Assembly (NCBI GenBank): GCA_947311845.1
Contig: CAMZMU010000089.1
Location: forward strand, 24,887,981 to 24,951,980
Origin: Poa pratensis
Lineage: Eukaryota; Streptophyta; Magnoliopsida; Poales; Poaceae
Reading direction: 5' to 3'
DNA length: 64,000 nt
Below the pieces are notes generated by a model that did no database searches, had not been told where the DNA came from, and saw only the letters and a list, made by a program, of their open reading frames with translations. Shown here in pieces: positions 45,601 through 57,434 of the stretch. The position numbers and the translations under genes were made by a program. How positions within the stretch are numbered: position 1 is the stretch's first letter; every line of letters begins with the position of its first letter.

Positions 45601-48600
45601 CACTGGACTATAGTATTTACTGTCTTGTATTGGTTTAGTTATTCCTTAGTTGAAACAAATGCTTGTAATGTCATTTTGACACTACAAGTAATATTTTTTT
45701 ACTGTCAATAATAAATATGTTCCTTTTTTTGTACTGCATGAAATATAACACTTATTTCTTCAATGGCCAACTCCTTTCGTTTTTCACTTACCTATCTGTC
45801 TAATGTACTGTTGATTATAATTTGTATCACGAAAGTTAGAATGTGATATACAAATTATCATTAACAGAGAGTATTTGAAGTGTTTGGGGGTTCTATTGCT
45901 TTCTCTACATATATGCTTTTCCAGTTTTCACCAATACAATTACTGATGTTCCTTTTTGCCCTTTGTTTGAGCAGACAGGAGTGGCACTAGGCCATGAGCT
46001 TGCTGACAAGATGCCTCTAAATGAGTATTATGAGTATTTTGGTCCGATTATACTCTTCATGTTGCACCAAGTAACATGGAGAACAAAAACACACAAGGCA
46101 ATTGGATGAAATAAGATCAAGACTTCTCGACAACCTTACAAAACTCCGACATGCTCCTAGTGTCCAATTTCAAGAGCGACCACCTGAGGCCGAGCAACCT
46201 GAGGTAATATTTCGAGTAACTATTTCTTTACTCTGGCATACATCAGATAAAATATTAAAAGGCTTTCACACATTGATCTTGTTAATCTGAACAACACTGA
46301 CTGTGACCATTTGTGTGGAGGGAGAACGTTGAATTTGGTTCTTCTGAAGTGCTAATTGTCCTACTGGAAACTGCAAAGATCACAGATCTAAAATTTCTAT
46401 AAATACAAGAGAAAACATCAGTTAACCTCCTCAAACTATTGGCTAGGCTCAAACCACTAAACTATTTTCGTATCATTTAACTCCCTAGATCCTAAACATC
46501 TTACATATACCCGGATTTGCATGCATCGAAGCCATCATGTCGACGAGGAGGTTGCTTGGAGGCGGCAAGCTACAGAGAAAATAGCTGTGAAGGTGCTGTG
46601 TATGGGGGGAGGGGTTTTGGATGTAGGATGAAATAATTGGGCGTGGGACTCGGATGGGGAGAGGAGGAGGAGGCGGGAGGAAGAATATGAGATGAGAACT
46701 AATCTTCTGGCGTGGTAGCCCATGTGTCAATACTGATATCCATGTTTTCAGACCTACCTTCTGAAATTGGTCTAGAGTTGGTCGACCAGCAGTCACCTCT
46801 AGTTTGGGGCTAGATTAGATGATAAATAGCGAGAGGGTTATTTGAACATCACAATAATTTGTGGGGGTGAAGTAGACTTCTTTTTGTAAATAGAGGTATC
46901 AGCAAAAGTTAGTATATGGTTTTTTTTTAAAAAACCCACTAAATTACCATGTCCATGCCAATCCTGGCCCTCCTCATGCATTCAGTCTGGCCTGTATGGA
47001 TGCACACTGATAGTTGCGATTTGCAGTTTGTCCTTGCCTAATTTACTTCTTTTGTTCATTTTTTGTGTATATTATCTGTCTTTGACTCTTTGGTCCATTG
47101 ATGCTGGTCCCTGGCCATCTGTCGGGCCGGGCCGGGCTCGGGCCGGGCCTAAAAAAGCCCGACACAGAAAACCCACTGCCCAGGCCCGCCCAGGCCCGGC
47201 CAAAAGCCCGAAAGCCCGGCGGACCGCCGGGCCGCGGGCCGGGCTTCTTCCTGATTTGCGCAAAACCCACTGCCCAGGCCCGCCCAGGCCCGACCGTCGG
47301 GCCTAAAATTGCTGCCCAAGCCCGGAATTTCGGGCCGGGCCGGGCTGGTCGGGCCGGGCTGCCCATGCCCAGGTATTGCTGGAACTGTAAGTCTGTCTAT
47401 TTGATTAAATTTGTAAGAAAGTTCTCTGCCCAGTTCACGCAGCCAACTAATGCTTCATAATTCCTAGATGTATGAATGCACACTGAAAGTTACGATTTGC
47501 TGTTTTTTCTTGCCTAATTTACTTATTTTCTTCATTTTGTTGTGTAATATATGTCTTTGGTCCATTGGTGTGTAAGGAAGTTCTCTGCCCAGTTCACGCA
47601 GCCAACTAATGCTTCATAATTCGTAGGTGTTATGAGTATAAAACTATGAATACTCTGTGCGCAGCTTGTTCCTTTGTTAAGCTCGACTAACTATCTTTGG
47701 ACTAATCAGCTAATCACCATGTATATTGTGTACTATCACTGCAAAATTATGTCTGTAATGTTTAAATCGACTTCAAAATTTGTCAAGTTGGATGCGTATT
47801 ATTTAGATAGTACAGGATCAATTTTCTGATTTGATCCAGTTGGTAAGCCTTAAAACTCGCTAACCTTGTCAGTTATCTCTATTTTGTTTTTCTTCTGTTT
47901 ACGTGTTCCGTTGGGCTAAAGAACAATTGGTTCATTGCTAGGAGCTATTTTATTTGTCTTGTTACCGTGGAAGTATGGAACCATGTTGACCTCTGACCTT
48001 AGGTCGTGTCATGGTGCGACATTTTGGTATTAGCTCTAGATGTAATCACTAATGCTCATTGACTATAGTTGTAGTTTTCAAAGCAGCATGGATAACACTC
48101 ATCATATATTGGCTAAGTTTGCATTTGTGTTGGGTACAGCAAGATGAAGATCTAGAGAATCCCGATGAAAGGCACCATGCTGATTCTGATGTGGAAATGG
48201 ATGATGCCAAACCTCTGGAGGACTCTGAAAGGTGTTCTTTTTATTTGGTTCCTTACTCGTTCTGGTGATTATTTATAGCAATACCATGTGTTCTGATGTC
48301 TGCCATTTTCTCCTGTAGGAGGAGCAGTATTCAGAGTGCGAGAGTTAAGAGAGAATCTGCTGAAACCGAGGTGATAGATCAGGTACTTTACCTCTATTTT
48401 GACTCTTACCGATTTAATGGTATATGCAATAAGTTAGAATTGTTTTAATATATAGTGTATGCTTGCAGACATGTATACTTGATGTCTATAATGAATGGTG
48501 CTGTTTATCCTTTTTGTCTTAGCCAGCAAAATGTAGGAAAGAATGAGAGGCTCCTACTGCATTAAACTAATAAATAAAAAATGGTTTATGTACAAGTTGC

Positions 48601-49725
48601 TTTATATCTATTGCAGAATGGCAATATATTATGCCTTTTATTTTTACCAGAAACTTGTTAATATAGTTGGGAGCTGTAAAAGACATTCATGGAGAGTTGA
48701 TATACTGCCCAGCATTTGGAATTATAATCTTGGTTGCGTGTGACACTTCTGGATCCTATGAATTTTTTCTAATATGTCAAATTAAACATTAGAAAATCTT
48801 GGTTGCCCGTGACACTTCTGGATCCTATGAAGTTGTCTAATATGTCAAATTAAACATTAGAAATTAGACTAGCTTAAGTGAATTCAAACTCGATAATGTC
48901 GTGGCTGTTTATTGCTTAGTGTTTAGTTATGTTAGCGTCCTATAGAAAAGTGTTAATAACCTTAATCCATATCTGTAACTGTATTAGAGTGTCAATTACT
49001 TCATGGTTTTGGGTTGTGGGGTCTGATCTCATGCTTGGTTTCTAAGGCGTTGCTTCAGCAAAAAGGTGCCTTAAGATGGTACCTCAGCCCTTGCTTAGCC
49101 ATTTAGCATAGGGCGGCCACAGAGAAGTGTCTGTTCTTTGTGTATATAGTGTAGTTAAGCAATTCTCACAGGGCCATGTATATCATCGATTTTCTTTGTG
49201 TCATCCTGTGAAACTCATGTAATGTTTATTTTATTTCAAGGGTTCCTGATTCTTGGACCAATTGTAAAAGAGCATCATTCATGTATTAACTGACACGAAT
49301 TCTGTAGATACTGTATCATTTATTTTTTATAATTCTTTTATTGGTATGCTGCAGGATGGTAAGGGAGTAGCTGCAGAACAAGCGAGGGGCACAGAACCTG
49401 TGGCTGATGGAGCTGGCTCCTCGAAACAAACCCCTGTAAGTTTATTTTTGTTATGTGAACATACTACTGGAAGAACTCTAGTACAATTGGACATTTCACG
49501 TAACTATAACTCCAGCATACATGCCATTGCCCATGATACTGCCCTAGATCGCTAATTTTTGAAGTTCTGGATCGCGCTCTAACCACAACTGCCTTATCTG
49601 CTGATTCTCATCTGTAGCCTACTGATGCAAGTTTGATGACCATAGATGAGCCAGGTGCTGTGAGTGTTGAACAAGAGACGTCCAACAAATTACAAGAACA
49701 ACCAGCAGTGCATCAGAAACCATGA
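42628..49725 (+). CDS. HDAC1: Class I (RPD3-type) histone deacetylase, HDAC1/HDA19 clade
   Basis: This nuclear Zn-dependent enzyme removes acetyl groups from histone lysines, usually within Sin3-type or TOPLESS-type corepressor complexes. The seven exons are 42628-43167, 43277-43716, 45975-46203, 48140-48231, 48319-48382, 49355-49435 and 49618-49725, all with GT/AG borders. They total 518 residues once three missing bases are allowed. Catalytic marks are GGLHHAKK (His152/153), DIDIHHGDG (Zn ligands Asp188, His190), [11 protein letters not shown] and [14 protein letters not shown]. The acidic tail (ADSVEMDD-like) and the C terminus [13 protein letters not shown] match the rice HDAC1 type. Bases are missing in GGG at 43397-43399 and near 46045 and 46094. 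With them added, exons 2 and 3 become 441 and 231 bp, both multiples of three, as their phase-0 introns require. As written, the frame breaks after codon 221. Because everything else is conserved, I think the losses are assembly errors. A MULE ends about 190 bp upstream. Confidence 0.93.
43850..44850. repeat. Old tandem duplication in HDAC1 intron 2
   Basis: The segments 43850-44225 and 44520-44810 share the order of words TGTAGCACCAA, TCTACATATGCTACTAGTGC, ATGTAGGTC-like and ATGGGTT...GTGTTTAAA. They are diverged copies about 670 bp apart. The rest of the 2258-bp intron shows no gene. Confidence 0.55.
46990..47630. repeat. Direct duplication in HDAC1 intron 3
   Basis: The sequence around 46993-47100 plus 47411-47460 recurs at 47466-47630, for example CTTGCCTAATTTACTT, TCTTTGGTCCATTG and AGTTCTCTGCCCAGTTCACG. 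The first copy carries the GGGCC-rich insert at about 47105-47405; the second does not and so shows the empty state. The remainder of intron 3 (46204-48139) has only short chance frames. Confidence 0.75.
47105..47405. mobile_element. Small GGGCC-rich inverted-repeat element
   Basis: The left part has GTCGGGCCGGGCCGGGCTCG and the right part, reverse-complemented, reads GGCATGGGCAGCCCGGCCCG. Between them lie repeated CCACTGCCCAGGCCCGCCCA words. The style resembles hAT-like small elements and the ends of the 4045-6188 element. The exact termini and target duplication are not clear. Confidence 0.5.
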
Positions 49726-50431
49726 TATCACCTACCTTAACTTAGCAACTGATGCCACATATTCAGCCCATTGACTCCATCGGACAAGCCAGGACAGTGT
49801 CTCTAACAGAATCCATGATGGTATGTACGCCTTCGGAACTGGTGGTGCTTTCCGCACTATATTTGTGATTTTTGACACAATTGATGGTTGATTCATCAAT
49901 TCATTGTTGGCATTAAGTAATTGGGTTAGTAATGCAATATATTCCAGCCAATGCTTCTGTGGAGATGACATTCTGGCGCATGTGACTTAGCAATGTATAG
50001 CTAGGCGAAGGTTTCGATTTTTGGTGGGATCCGTCATCTCTTCTCATCACATAAGGATTGTGCTGTAGTTGGTTAGCCCCTTCTCTTCTCATCACATAAG
50101 GATTGTACTGTAGTTTGTTAGCCCCTCTGTTTTCACTCGTAGTGTGTTCCATTGGAAGATATTGTAGCCACAATGCATATTTATTGACGAATTATGTCTT
50201 CATCCAGCTATTTGTATTGTCTTTAGTATTCTAATTAATGAAACGATCGTGGCATTCATATCTGCATCATACAAGAAATTAAATTAACACTTGAAGGACG
50301 GTGAACATCTCATCTGTTACATGGAAAACCTAAAAAAAAACCATGGTCGTTTGACATATGCTTCGGAACGAGCCCTGCTGTCATCCTAAGTACAAAGGTT
50401 CGGAGAATCTTCGGAGGCATGTCCCATTTAC
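49726..50431. other. HDAC1 3' flank
   Basis: This is the probable 3' UTR and downstream sequence. It contains a 45-bp tandem repeat with two copies at 50037-50126 (TCTTCTCATCACATAAGGAT). The minus-strand frames are antisense to the UTR and are not supported. Confidence 0.5.
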
Positions 50432-50717
50432 TTACCGTCCACCGCAACCTGGACATGGTTTAAAGGGCAAACTTGCGCAGCCGACTGGGTTTTCTGTGAC
50501 GATGTTAGAGTAGGTTCCAAGAGACCGTTGAAACAAAAAGAAAGGTTTTGAGAATACAGTAACATGAGGAATGCAATGGGCACTTACGATTCTCACTGCC
50601 GGCGCACCGTCGACCTGCAGGTCCTGCAGCACAACCGAGGGTAGCGCCAACGAAGAAGAGCAATGTGAGGATAGTAAGAAGACGGACAAGCAAGAGGCGA
50701 CAGTTGGGTAGCAGCAT
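50432..50717 (-). CDS. Possible first exons of a small secreted protein
   Basis: The frame from 50717 begins MLLPNCRLLLVRLLTILTLL, with a clear signal-peptide look, and reaches a GTAAGT donor near 50588. A second candidate exon (about 50515-50440) encodes NIVTENPVGCASLPFKPCPG before another GTAAGT. I recognise no family. Helitron H3 starts 57 bp upstream of the ATG, so the native promoter is cut off. It may be a gene fragment. Confidence 0.35.
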
Positions 50718-52541
50718 CTTTCCGGATCTGCAACCGGCCGGGCGTTACGCCATGCTTCAGCTCCTTATAGATACTAGTTGACGGGCACGTGCAACGCACG
50801 TAACCAACCAGTGCAAACAGTAAACATAAATGGAAAAAATAAAAATAATAATAACCATCTAGGCCATGATACAAATGTTGGAAATCTAGTTAGTTGTATT
50901 ACAAGCAAGAAAATATTGCTAGAAAATCCATGCAATTGTTCGATACATATTTATTAGCTTACAAATTTATTAGGAATGACCCAAATACAATGCCAATTCT
51001 TGGGCACATTGTAGCATCCCCAAATTTTATAAACTTTGGAAAGTTCAATTAATTAAATGTGTGTGAAATTATGAGGAATTTAAACTTTTGTGGACATGTT
51101 TAAAACTTTTGTCAAACCTTGATTCAAATTTTTATATAAATCTTGGTTTGGAAAGTTCAAACATGTTCAACTTGTGAATTTGGTTTCATATTTATTTTAT
51201 TTGAAATGGAATATTTCTTTTAAAAACGTTTTTAAACTAAGAGAGGGAATAATATGACTTTCCCAAATATAGTAAACATGTTGGAAATATTCTATTTGGT
51301 TGTTTGGATTTTTTTAATGCATCTTTGGATTCTTCGTATATTTAAATCCATTTCCAGAGAAGATAATAATATGACATTCTTAATATAATAATTTGGAAAT
51401 AATTTAAATGTATCCTTTTGCATATTTGGATCTTTCCAAAACTTATAGGATTTAATAAACCCTATAAATAACTTTTAGGGGTTTATTGAGGCCTACATGC
51501 ATGTTTCATAAACAAATTATTTTACAAAACTAAACTTGGGCACAAAGTATAATTTCTAAACCCATTATATGTATTTTTTAATTAGATTTTTCCGATGTTG
51601 GAAAAGATTTGGTAATTATATATGCCACGTCCACTTTCCTGTAATTAGCTATTAATCGATATATTTACAATGAAATACCAAAATACTAACTTCTGGTTAT
51701 TCCACACTTGATGCATGATTCTAATTTTATGTTTCCAAAGGCAGCGGGATCCAAGAAAATTGATTTTTCCAGATTACTTAAGTCATGATACTTAATAATT
51801 TTCAATGTACATGAAGCAATTTTTTCATGGTAAAAAGAGATGGAGTTTAAATTGTTTTGAAATAACTCCAATCTCCTGATACAAGTATTAAGAAGCAATG
51901 TTTTTTTTCAAGCTTTTACTCTACAAATATTTACCAAGTAGCCTATTTGAACGTTAATCTGGGAGAAAAAAATCCACAACCCCATCGGAGACAACAACAT
52001 CCAACTTCACTATACACACCCAGCAACCACCTTTTACCTGATACAAATTCATTGTACAAACTCACTGCACTGATCATTTACCATGTACGTTGAGCATATG
52101 ACTCTTGAGCGAAATGGAAAGTAAATGTTTACAGGTGACGAATAAAATAAAATGAGAGAAATTGTGTCCCTCAAAAAAAGGAGAAGAGATAAAATGTGTC
52201 CCTAAAAAAGACAGAAATTATTTGAAGTAGCTTATTAAACGTTTCAATTAAAAAAATACAGTGGATCATGCATCGAATCAGCATTACAGTTAGAAAAAGA
52301 GCAGATTGGCTGAAATACACTCAACTTACAAGGATATTGAAATAAGAACAATTTCAGAGCACGCACATTAGCACTACCTTCGTTGCAAAATACTTCGTAT
52401 GTAATGCATAATTATTAGCTTGCAAACAAGATTCTTTTTTACACGAAACTGAAGCCAAAGAACATTGTACGAACTGTTAAATCCTACTCCAATTCTATCA
52501 CACAAAAGGCTACATGGTGGCGCCGACTGAATTACTGGGTA

Positions 52542-52702
52542 CTCCCTCCGTTTTTTAATATAAGATGTTTTAGGGGTTGCACATGTTGTCTAGATACATA
52601 CTAAAGTAAGTGGATACACATACTAAAACATGTCTACATACATTTGTACACATGTGAATGTGGACAAATACTAAAACATCTTATATTAAAAAACGGAGGG
52701 AG
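52542..52702. mobile_element. Stowaway MITE, 161 bp, complete
   Basis: The inverted ends are CTCCCTCCGTTTTTTAATAT on both sides, with matching TAAGATGTTTTAG next to them. TA flanks at 52540-52541 and 52703-52704. The copy is nearly unmutated at its ends, so it is fairly young. Confidence 0.9.
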
Positions 52703-52904
52703 TACATGGCAGCGGTCTTACTGCTGAATTATGATTTGGACCACTGAAGCACACAGCGTAATCCAATCTGATAACGAAAACGACACTGCATCTTACACAC
52801 TGACATATGCATATACGTAGTCGTACAATGGAGCTTCAAGCCGTGCGTTCACGCTGCAAATTATGTTTGGCAATCGCCGAGTGAACCTTATGATTCGTTT
52901 GTTA

Positions 52905-53304
52905 ACTGACAGCGGCAGCAGACAGACAGCAAGGAGGGGGAGATATGCAGGGACCTGGAAGACAGCCTCGCTGAAGCGGACGGGGGAGATCTGCAGCGCG
53001 CCGGAGCCGCCGTTGACGAACGCCCATGTGCGGCAAACAGCGAGGCCACAGCATCTCGGACATGAACGCCGGGATCGGGAAGAGAGCAGCCAGTAGGAGT
53101 TCCAGCCGTTGACGTAGAGCGACGCGCTCGTAGCTGCGTCCACAAAGTGGGTGCCGTCCCGGCTCGCGAAGGACATCCTCGGCTGCAGCCACGGGACCGG
53201 AAGCTTGAGGCCACCGGGGCGACGGGGTTGAGGAGGCAGTTGAGGTTGAGGACGGCGAGGAGGAGCAGAAGGCCCTGAATACTGTGGAGACGCCGCATCG
53301 CCAT
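52905..53304 (-). pseudogene. Endo-beta-1,4-mannanase (GH5) first-exon fragment
   Basis: The minus strand from 53304 starts with a signal peptide ([20 protein letters not shown]). In a shifted frame it has [20 protein letters not shown] then [10 protein letters not shown], and later [20 protein letters not shown] and FSEAVFQ before a GTCCCT donor-like site. These match the start of plant mannan endo-1,4-beta-mannosidases, where RTWAF precedes the catalytic part. Frame changes occur after the signal peptide and around YWLL. The catalytic Glu residues are not included. It lies inside Helitron H3, so it is probably a captured, decaying exon. The CpG-rich 53.38-53.79 kb may be its old promoter. 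Confidence 0.7.
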
Positions 53305-54729
53305 TGGTCAGCACTCAGCCGCCGGCGAGTTGGCGGCGGTCGTTCTGGGGCTCCCTGGCCGAGCATAGGGCACAGAGGGGCGTCGATGGGACAATCACCG
53401 GTGGGGGAAGATGCCGGTGGGTGGCTCACCGGCTGAGGGTGGGCCGGGACAACAGCCGCCGCCAACGCCAACGCCGTGCGGGCGGGGCTGCCCGAGCAGG
53501 AAGGCATACTCGACAGGAGTCTCCACGATGTCCACCGGCACGCCGCTGCCAAAGCCAACGCCGTGCGGGCGGGGCTGCCCGTGCCCGAGGACGGCCTGGT
53601 GTGGGTGGATCTTGGCTGGGGAGAAGCGGCGTGAGCACTCAGCTGCGCGGGCGGCCGGGGAGGCAGCAGAATCGTGTGAGCGCGTGAAATCGTGGCTCGG
53701 GCTGCTGGCGGCGGTGGACGACATGTTGCTCGGCCCGTCGGGATTTTCGGAGTCACCTTCGACCGTGCACGAGCCGACCTAGATCCGGTCTAGCCGCGCC
53801 GTTGCTGCCTTTAGCTGGACTCGACGGAGGCCATGGTCCATGGAGCTCTCCCGCTGGGTGGCCTTGTGCCCTCAACCAGTAAGAACTAGTAATCGTGCAC
53901 GTGCAGTGCACGTTTTAAATTTATTTCTCACCCTTTTCTGCCTCGTTCTCACTAATTTTTTGACTCCACGGTCATAAGCGATTAATGCAAACATCACAGA
54001 AACATACTTCAAACATAGAAAATTTGTAATTTAGACATACCAATGTACTCTGCATTAATTCGCTGCTCTTCACGTACCAGGTTGACACAGTTCCTTTTCA
54101 ATTTGGATGCATCCCATTCCCTAGTGAACAGGCACCCGGATTGCCTCTTAGCTTAAACAATATTTGCTAAAATAATTTTGAAATCCAAATGATTTCTTCA
54201 TCTGTTCAACAGAAAAGGGAAGAAATCACCCCTATTCAATTGTGGAAATAATACTAATCACAGCCTCATCATGTAAAATAAATCAGAACTTGTGAAAATA
54301 GAATATATATACCGGAAATAACCCAAACTTTGCCAAAATAATAAGAATGTCAATGTGTTAGAATCTTGCAGAACATGAACTTTTCTTCTTTCATTAGTTA
54401 GCACAAATAAGATGTTCAGATTATTCCAGATCAAGCACATAATATTATGGCCATGCTCTTTTTCCATGAGAAGTATCATACTTGGCTAAATCAGAATGTA
54501 TAGAGCATGTGCAATGGACACATGATATGAGTTTAATGTATACAAAAGACCATATATACGAAAAAGATCACTGTTGAAAGAAGCAAACCTCCAAGTAACA
54601 TACGAACTTGTTTGGTAACGTAACAAAATAGTGTAATAATAGTAAATCTCCACTAAAATCCTCACACGGATATGATAAATGAAACGTCAAGGTAAATTAA
54701 AATACATAAGATGACAATTTTACAGAAAA

Positions 54730-57045
54730 TAATCTATCCCAATGCGATTGACCATATCTTGTACAACTTGAGGAATGTTGGCTTGACATTCATTGTCCTT
54801 GTACGTCAGCATGTGTACCAACACCTTGTTTTGTATTTCGTAGGCGTCCTGCACATACAATATATATAAATATCACGAAGAAGGTCATGTATACTCTCGC
54901 CACAAGGTCTGGACGGTCTTGTGGTGTCTGCCCGTGTTCAAGCCTGGATGTAATCTCCTCCCAGTGCGGGTTGCAAGTCATCGTGATGAAATAATCACGC
55001 TTCCCATACCGCTGGACTAACGCCATCGCATCAAGAAATCGTCGCTGCATGTCTCGATCACCACCTGGAAAAGTCCGCGGTAACACGATTCTCTTCCCAA
55101 CCTGAGAACCACGTGTCTCGCCAGCATCAATGACGTCAACAACATCCTAACAAACAGAAGAATCAAAACGTCAGTATCTGGTAAACGGAAAAGGTTTCTG
55201 GTTGGAAGGCTAGCTGATGCACATTGTAATTCATGTAGAACGTTATGACACCTGGTATAGATCAGCACGAATGAGCTTTTGATTCTTAGGCTTGGAGTAG
55301 AAATCAAGTCTCATGGTCTCCATCTTTATATACATGTCAACAGCCCATTGCTGGAGTAGAAAATACTTGTCTTGTTTTAATATCAGATCAGATATCACCA
55401 TCAGGTCTTACCAAAAGTTCACTTAACTAAAATATATTTTACAGAAGCAATGTATAATTCTTGTTGGCATACTGTTAATTTTTTAGATTAATTGGAGTTG
55501 ACTTGACTTGTTGATAATTTCGTCAACAGTGCAGGCCCAATTTGGACAAAATCTGAATACTGAACCATATGTAGCATTTGAATAGAATTTTAAAGCGATA
55601 AATATTTTTTGAATCGTACTTGCAGTATGATAAAAGTTCAATGGTAAGTACGGTTTATTCCACTTTACCTTCCAAATAACCTTCATGTTCATTTGGCTCG
55701 AATATGCCCGTAGGATTACAGTCTTCATCATTGTTAATGTAACCTGTTTATGAAAACCAACCAATGATTGATGCCAATTTAGGACGTAGTACAGCCCGCT
55801 GGTAAAACCTTGATATGATTTTAATCGACACTATAGAAATACCTGTATGGTTCCGTAGTCGACATGGTTCTACATGGATGGCAGGTGTAGACGGTGAAGA
55901 GTATGCGGATCCACCAGCCGCATCGATTACTCCAGATTGGTCGGACATTGTTATACTATGTCGTATTCCCATCTTGTAAGTATGATTCCTATGCAGCATA
56001 CCATCTTTCTGTTCTTGTGTCATCATTGCGTATTGTTCCCTCATACGTCGTCGTTTCTTGTCAGCAGAAGCATCTTAAAATGTACATGCATATTATAGCA
56101 TAAGTATGTCCATCAATTCCAAAGGATATGCAAACCTTTAGAAACGACAATTTAGTGAATATGCGAAATATTGGTGAGTATACTTAGCATTTGGAGGGAA
56201 CGACCTGAGATATGACTTGTTGGCTGTAAGATTTTTTGTTCCACCATATCAATTGGAGCTACCGCTGCTCGTCGTTGGTAAGTTGGATTAATGTGCAGCC
56301 AATCAATATTACTTTCGTCATCTATAGTAGGTCCACTGCCTAATGTTTAAGCTTGAGAAATACCTACAGTACGTAGAATTAGAAACACAAGTGATAAGTA
56401 ATATTTCATGATTAGATGATACTGCAAGATTACCATGTAGGTGTTCTTACCAGTTGTAATATAATGGATAGAGGATTGAGGTACATCAACATTGAGAGCT
56501 TCAGATTTCTTTTGTAGTCGGTACAGCCGTTGCTTCTCGCGATATTCTTCCTTCTTATCTTCGGGTAGTCTCGCATACCAACTTTGACCACTTCGTTTTT
56601 TGTTTGCAGCCATATCAGTTGCATCTGGATCACAACAGCAAATCTTAACATATAAATCAGGAATATATGAATCAGGAATATATGGTCCATCAATATAGTA
56701 GGCCACGAAGGTTAAGATGATACCATTTATAGGTGTGTTGGTTACAGTGCTCAAAGGAGTACGTTGAACCGATGGTAATGAAGAAGAATTTGATTGAGAT
56801 ACTTGCTGAGAGTTAACACTAAACATAGCTGCCGCCTTTTTTTGCTGACGTGCTACATGCTGTTTCTCGAGGTACTCCTCTCTCTTCTCATCGGAGAGTC
56901 GTGAATACCAGTTCTGTTTTTTTTTCCGGCAGATTACCACTTGCGGGATTAGCATCCCTCTCTACGGGCGTGTTTGTTAGATCTTTAAATGGGGAACGCG
57001 CCCCGGATGCCGACGGAGACGCAGCTGGTTGAAGCTTCTTCATGG
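54730..57045 (-). pseudogene. Helitron Rep/helicase protein, N-terminal remnants
   Basis: The minus-strand exons read, in order: RLSDEKREEYLEKQHVARQQ and RLPEDKKEEYREKQRLYRLQ (56.9-56.5 kb, a repeated short motif typical of plant Helitron proteins); MREQYAMMTQEQKDGMLHRN (56044); METMRLDFYSKPKNQKLIRA (about 55318); and VLPRTFPGGDRDMQRRFLDA then MALVQRYGKRDYFITMTCNP (55090-54950). The latter is the Helitron_like_N (Rep) region. The HUH histidines, catalytic tyrosines and the PIF1-type helicase that should follow are absent; the sequence passes into an unrelated-looking end (EIQNKVLVHMLTYKDNECQA). The copy therefore cannot drive rolling-circle transposition. Confidence 0.8.
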
Positions 57046-57434
57046 GCAACAACTGTGATGAAAAATGTCAAATGTAAAAAAATTCCTCTACCAGTCGTCA
57101 GATAGAAGATAGCACGATTCCCTCTGCCAAGTTCACAACCTGATTATGAAGAGAGGTTGTTTTATAAAATTAGATCACAATTTTACGATTAATTAATAAC
57201 TGAACCTATAATCCTAAGTGAAGCAGATGCATTCAGTAGCAGTAAACCTTTTTAGTTCATTCAAAAGCAAGACCAGATGCATTCTCATTACGTTTTCTAT
57301 TGCCTCGATTGAACAAACCAGGTTTATTTCTACCCAACAAAGAAAATATTAAAACGAATTTCAGAGAGGAGAATACGTAAATTATTTTTAAAGAGAAAAT
57401 TGACTGGCCTGCGTATATATTTTTGTGGCATGTT

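Noticed and set aside
46485..46796. Minus-strand frame of 103 codons in HDAC1 intron 3
   Set aside because: Low-complexity Pro/Ser composition, no splice context and no family resemblance.
49732..50173. Minus-strand frames after HDAC1
   Set aside because: They are antisense to the HDAC1 3' UTR, with no motif or splice support.
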